A stretch of 64,000 bases of DNA, taken from contig WBMV01006632.1 in NCBI GenBank assembly GCA_013396655.1, forward strand, positions 1,137,250 to 1,201,249. The letters run 5' to 3'. The position numbers and the translations under genes were made by a program. This stretch comes from Campylorhamphus procurvoides. Its lineage: Eukaryota > Chordata > Aves > Passeriformes > Dendrocolaptidae. Numbering within the stretch: the first letter of the stretch is position 1; each line of letters starts with the position of its first letter. Below the pieces are notes generated by a model. That model had not been told where the DNA came from, searched no databases, and saw nothing but the letters and a program-made list of their open reading frames with translations. Below are positions 61,467-64,000 of the stretch, piece by piece.

Positions 61467-64000
61467 CCATGTCACCAGAGTGCTCACACTGAGAAGAAAA
61501 ATTCAGACCTTTAATCATAGGCAAGACTTTCCCATTTTGTCAAGGCTAGTCAGATAAAGTAAAGCTTTTTTTTTTCCTTTTTTTTTTGTCTGTGAAAAAT
61601 GGTCTAAAGTCTTGGGTCAAGAAAGTGGGAAACTTGGATTATAAATCAGTTTTCAATGGTTTATTTTACATAAAGTGTATGTGAATGCTTGTGTGTGAAA
61701 GACTTTTCATCTTCCTCCTCTGCAAGTGAGACCCAGTCAAGTCTCTTGGGAGACATGCATAATTGTCAAAATTATTAACACTTAATAAGCACCTGAAAAG
61801 ATGGTTGGTTTTAATAACTCATCTCAGAACATCCTGTGCTGTTGTTAAATTACCTTGAACCTTGTTGCCAATGATCATTATATAATTGCTGCAGCCCAAG
61901 GGACTGGGATTCACTTGAGTATCAGGCACCTGAACTAGGCTAAAAGTATGTCTTCATTTTATTGACTCACAGTGTTAAATGTACCCTGGCTGAACATGAG
62001 GAGACTGCAAAAAGTGCTGTTTAAGAGGAAATTGCAAGATGGCACAAAATACCAAGGACAAAAAGGAAGTTTAGTTCATACTTTGGCTTTACCATGAATA
62101 TTTTTTCTTCAAACTGAAAGTTGCTGAAGTCAAACCCTCTTTCCCAGCTAGCCTTCTCTGTGCTTAACTGAGCTCGTTCTGGGAACCAATCTAAAAGTTC
62201 ACCTGTTTGCTCTTAAGTGATTTCTTGTAGAAACTCAGTGAAAGAAGACAGAGAGTAGCTATGCAGTGTTTTTTTCTTCTTATAGAATAGCAGGGAAAAG
62301 CAAGGTAGATTATTCCTAATGGAGATTATTGTTCAAGGTTATGCAGGCATAAAGGTACTTGAACTGGATTGGTCAAAATTGAGAGTAGTTTTTCAAAAAA
62401 TGGTAAATTTTGGATTAAGCCAAAGTCCCTATTAACACATTACAACAGGGAAATGGCTAGATGGGGAGGTGCTGGTGCAGGGCCTCTGCTGTAGGACAAG
62501 CTGTATAACATATGGAGGAAGAATCATAGGAAAAAATACAACACTTGTTATCTGGGCAAAAGAAAACTTACTTGATAGGTGGGCAAGTGCCTCTGAAGGC
62601 AAGTATCATACCGTTCACTTCTGTGTATGCAAAAATGATCCCTATTATAACAAAGAGATAGTAAGTACCTTCATAGTGTAACTACTTTCCTTTACAAAGC
62701 ATTTGTCTTCTATTTTCCTAGAAACTTGCGCAAGACTCTGATTTGAGCACTGGCAGAAGAAAAAGGAGGGAAGCAGTTTACCCAGTGGTAATCTTTAGCT
62801 ATTACTCGGCACTAAATTGACTCTGGCAACAGAGGCTAAAGTCAGCCCTGATTGCGTTAAAAGCACAGCTTTCCATTGCCTCAGCTGGAGGAAAATATTT
62901 GCTGTCTGTCACCATGCTGGCTTGTGCAGCTGAGCTAGCTGAAGGCAAACCCCTGCACGCACACCGGCTGACTTGCAGCACCTCCTTCCAGAGAGGATAA
63001 GTTATCAGCACTACAGATACAGCACATTGCCTTAGCCTAGTAGTGTCTGCAGAGAACCAAACAGTTAACCCCAAAGCGCTTAAAACCCCTCTCTAGGACT
63101 GTGCACTGAAACTGGCTGTGGGTGCCTACACAGTCTGTTATAGCCCAAAGGCCCCTCGCTACTTTTGGCAGAGAGCTACTTTTTCCAGCTAAGAGCAATA
63201 CCTGACAAACTAGGGACAGTTTGTCCAAAAAATTGTATCTAGTGCATTCATTAAGAAACCATCCATAAAGGGAGTATAAACTGTCACCCCACATCTTGTG
63301 GAGTCTCCATACATTCAGGCAGAAAGACTGGCCAGAGAACCGAGCCTGCAGCACCTGAGTGCAAAAGCAGGGCTTTAGGCATCGAACCATCTGTCTTCTA
63401 TTTTACTGAAAGCAGGGGGAAAGTGAAAATATACATTTATTCTGCAAAAACTGATTTAAATTTTTAAAAATCCAGAAAGCTGAAAACTGAAGTCTTCAGC
63501 TCATGGGTCTGTAACTCAAAATTAATTGCTAAATCTGCTACACAATAAGATCTGTTAATTAGGGCTCTCTGGTTCCTTGCATACTAGAGGACACGATCAT
63601 CTGACTTTGCTGTTTGTATACCACTGTGTACTGAAAATAGGAAATAAAAGTTACACATGACAAAGTATTGATTAATTGTCTCCAAAAAACAAAAAGACAA
63701 AACAGCATTAACCAATTATACAAATCTTTAAAAGACAAACTCATGGAAACAACATTTCCTTCTGTTGCAGTTTCGTTTGGAACAGCAGGCTATGCTCCTG
63801 AATTAATTTTGCAGCTGAGACACAGCTAATCCACAAATAAGCCTGTTACAGTTGGTGGGCACAACAAAAGAAATGCTTGCCAATAGGCACACATGGCTTC
63901 TGGAGCTTGAAGGCATTTTTAAGGGAAAAAGTATTTTTGGTAATATATTAAAACTTCAGGAGTAGGACCTCACAGAAAAATGAATCCTCAAATATCCACA
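61467..64000. other. Intergenic sequence, no gene recognised
   Basis: The part at about 62800-63400 is less AT-rich than its surroundings and has two overlapping - strand frames (63037-63390 and 62802-63074) without known features. The rest is AT-rich. Confidence 0.5.

Noticed and set aside
1..64000. CRISPR arrays, operons, phage or other bacterial systems
   Set aside because: Spliced vertebrate genes, CR1 elements and a CpG island show this is a bird nuclear genome. No regularly spaced repeats were seen.
1..64000. tRNA, snRNA or rRNA genes
   Set aside because: I saw no sequence with the conserved boxes of these RNAs, although a covariance-model search would be needed to exclude them.

Overview
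The window is bird nuclear DNA, most likely from a passerine. It is AT-rich and gene-poor, with spliced genes, many fragments of chicken-repeat-1 (CR1) LINEs ending in the typical ATTCTRTG-like 3' repeats, and solitary endogenous-retrovirus LTRs of types I associate with songbirds. The species call is inference; the avian CR1 signature is seen directly.

Two genes are recognisable, placed tail to tail. The last coding exon of transthyretin (TTR) lies on the + strand at 830-937. The complete exon set of beta-1,4-galactosyltransferase 6 (B4GALT6, lactosylceramide synthase) lies on the - strand, from its stop codon at 5664 to exon 1 at about 35153. All nine B4GALT6 coding exons were placed with GT-AG boundaries and consistent phases. 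Exon 1 is cut by a 193-base run of N (35154-35346) that hides the start codon and most of the signal anchor. With the missing 27 codons assumed from the human protein, the total is 382 residues, the human length. The TTR-B4GALT6 neighbourhood is also the human one.

Layout: 1-829 TTR intron 3; 830-937 TTR exon 4, then its 3'UTR with AATAAA signals; about 1200-5663 intergenic DNA and B4GALT6 3'UTR; 5664-18597 exons 9 to 2; 18598-35119 the 16.5 kb intron 1, rich in CR1; about 34975-35760 a CpG island with the promoter, exon 1 and a 39-bp minisatellite; 35775-36950 two CR1 fragments abutting the promoter; 37490-38100 a solo LTR; 38100-64000 a stretch with no recognisable gene. That last stretch holds an ancient CR1 relic, a solo LTR with a perfect 5-bp target-site duplication (51807-52461), another CR1 fragment, microsatellites and one long unexplained ORF (60864-61466).

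The two genes do not act in one pathway. TTR is a secreted thyroid-hormone and retinol-binding-protein carrier; B4GALT6 is a Golgi glycolipid enzyme. I found no new multi-gene system. The points most worth checking are the substitutions in the TTR hormone-binding strand, an extra cysteine in the B4GALT6 stem, the minisatellite and CR1 at the B4GALT6 promoter, and the long ORF.
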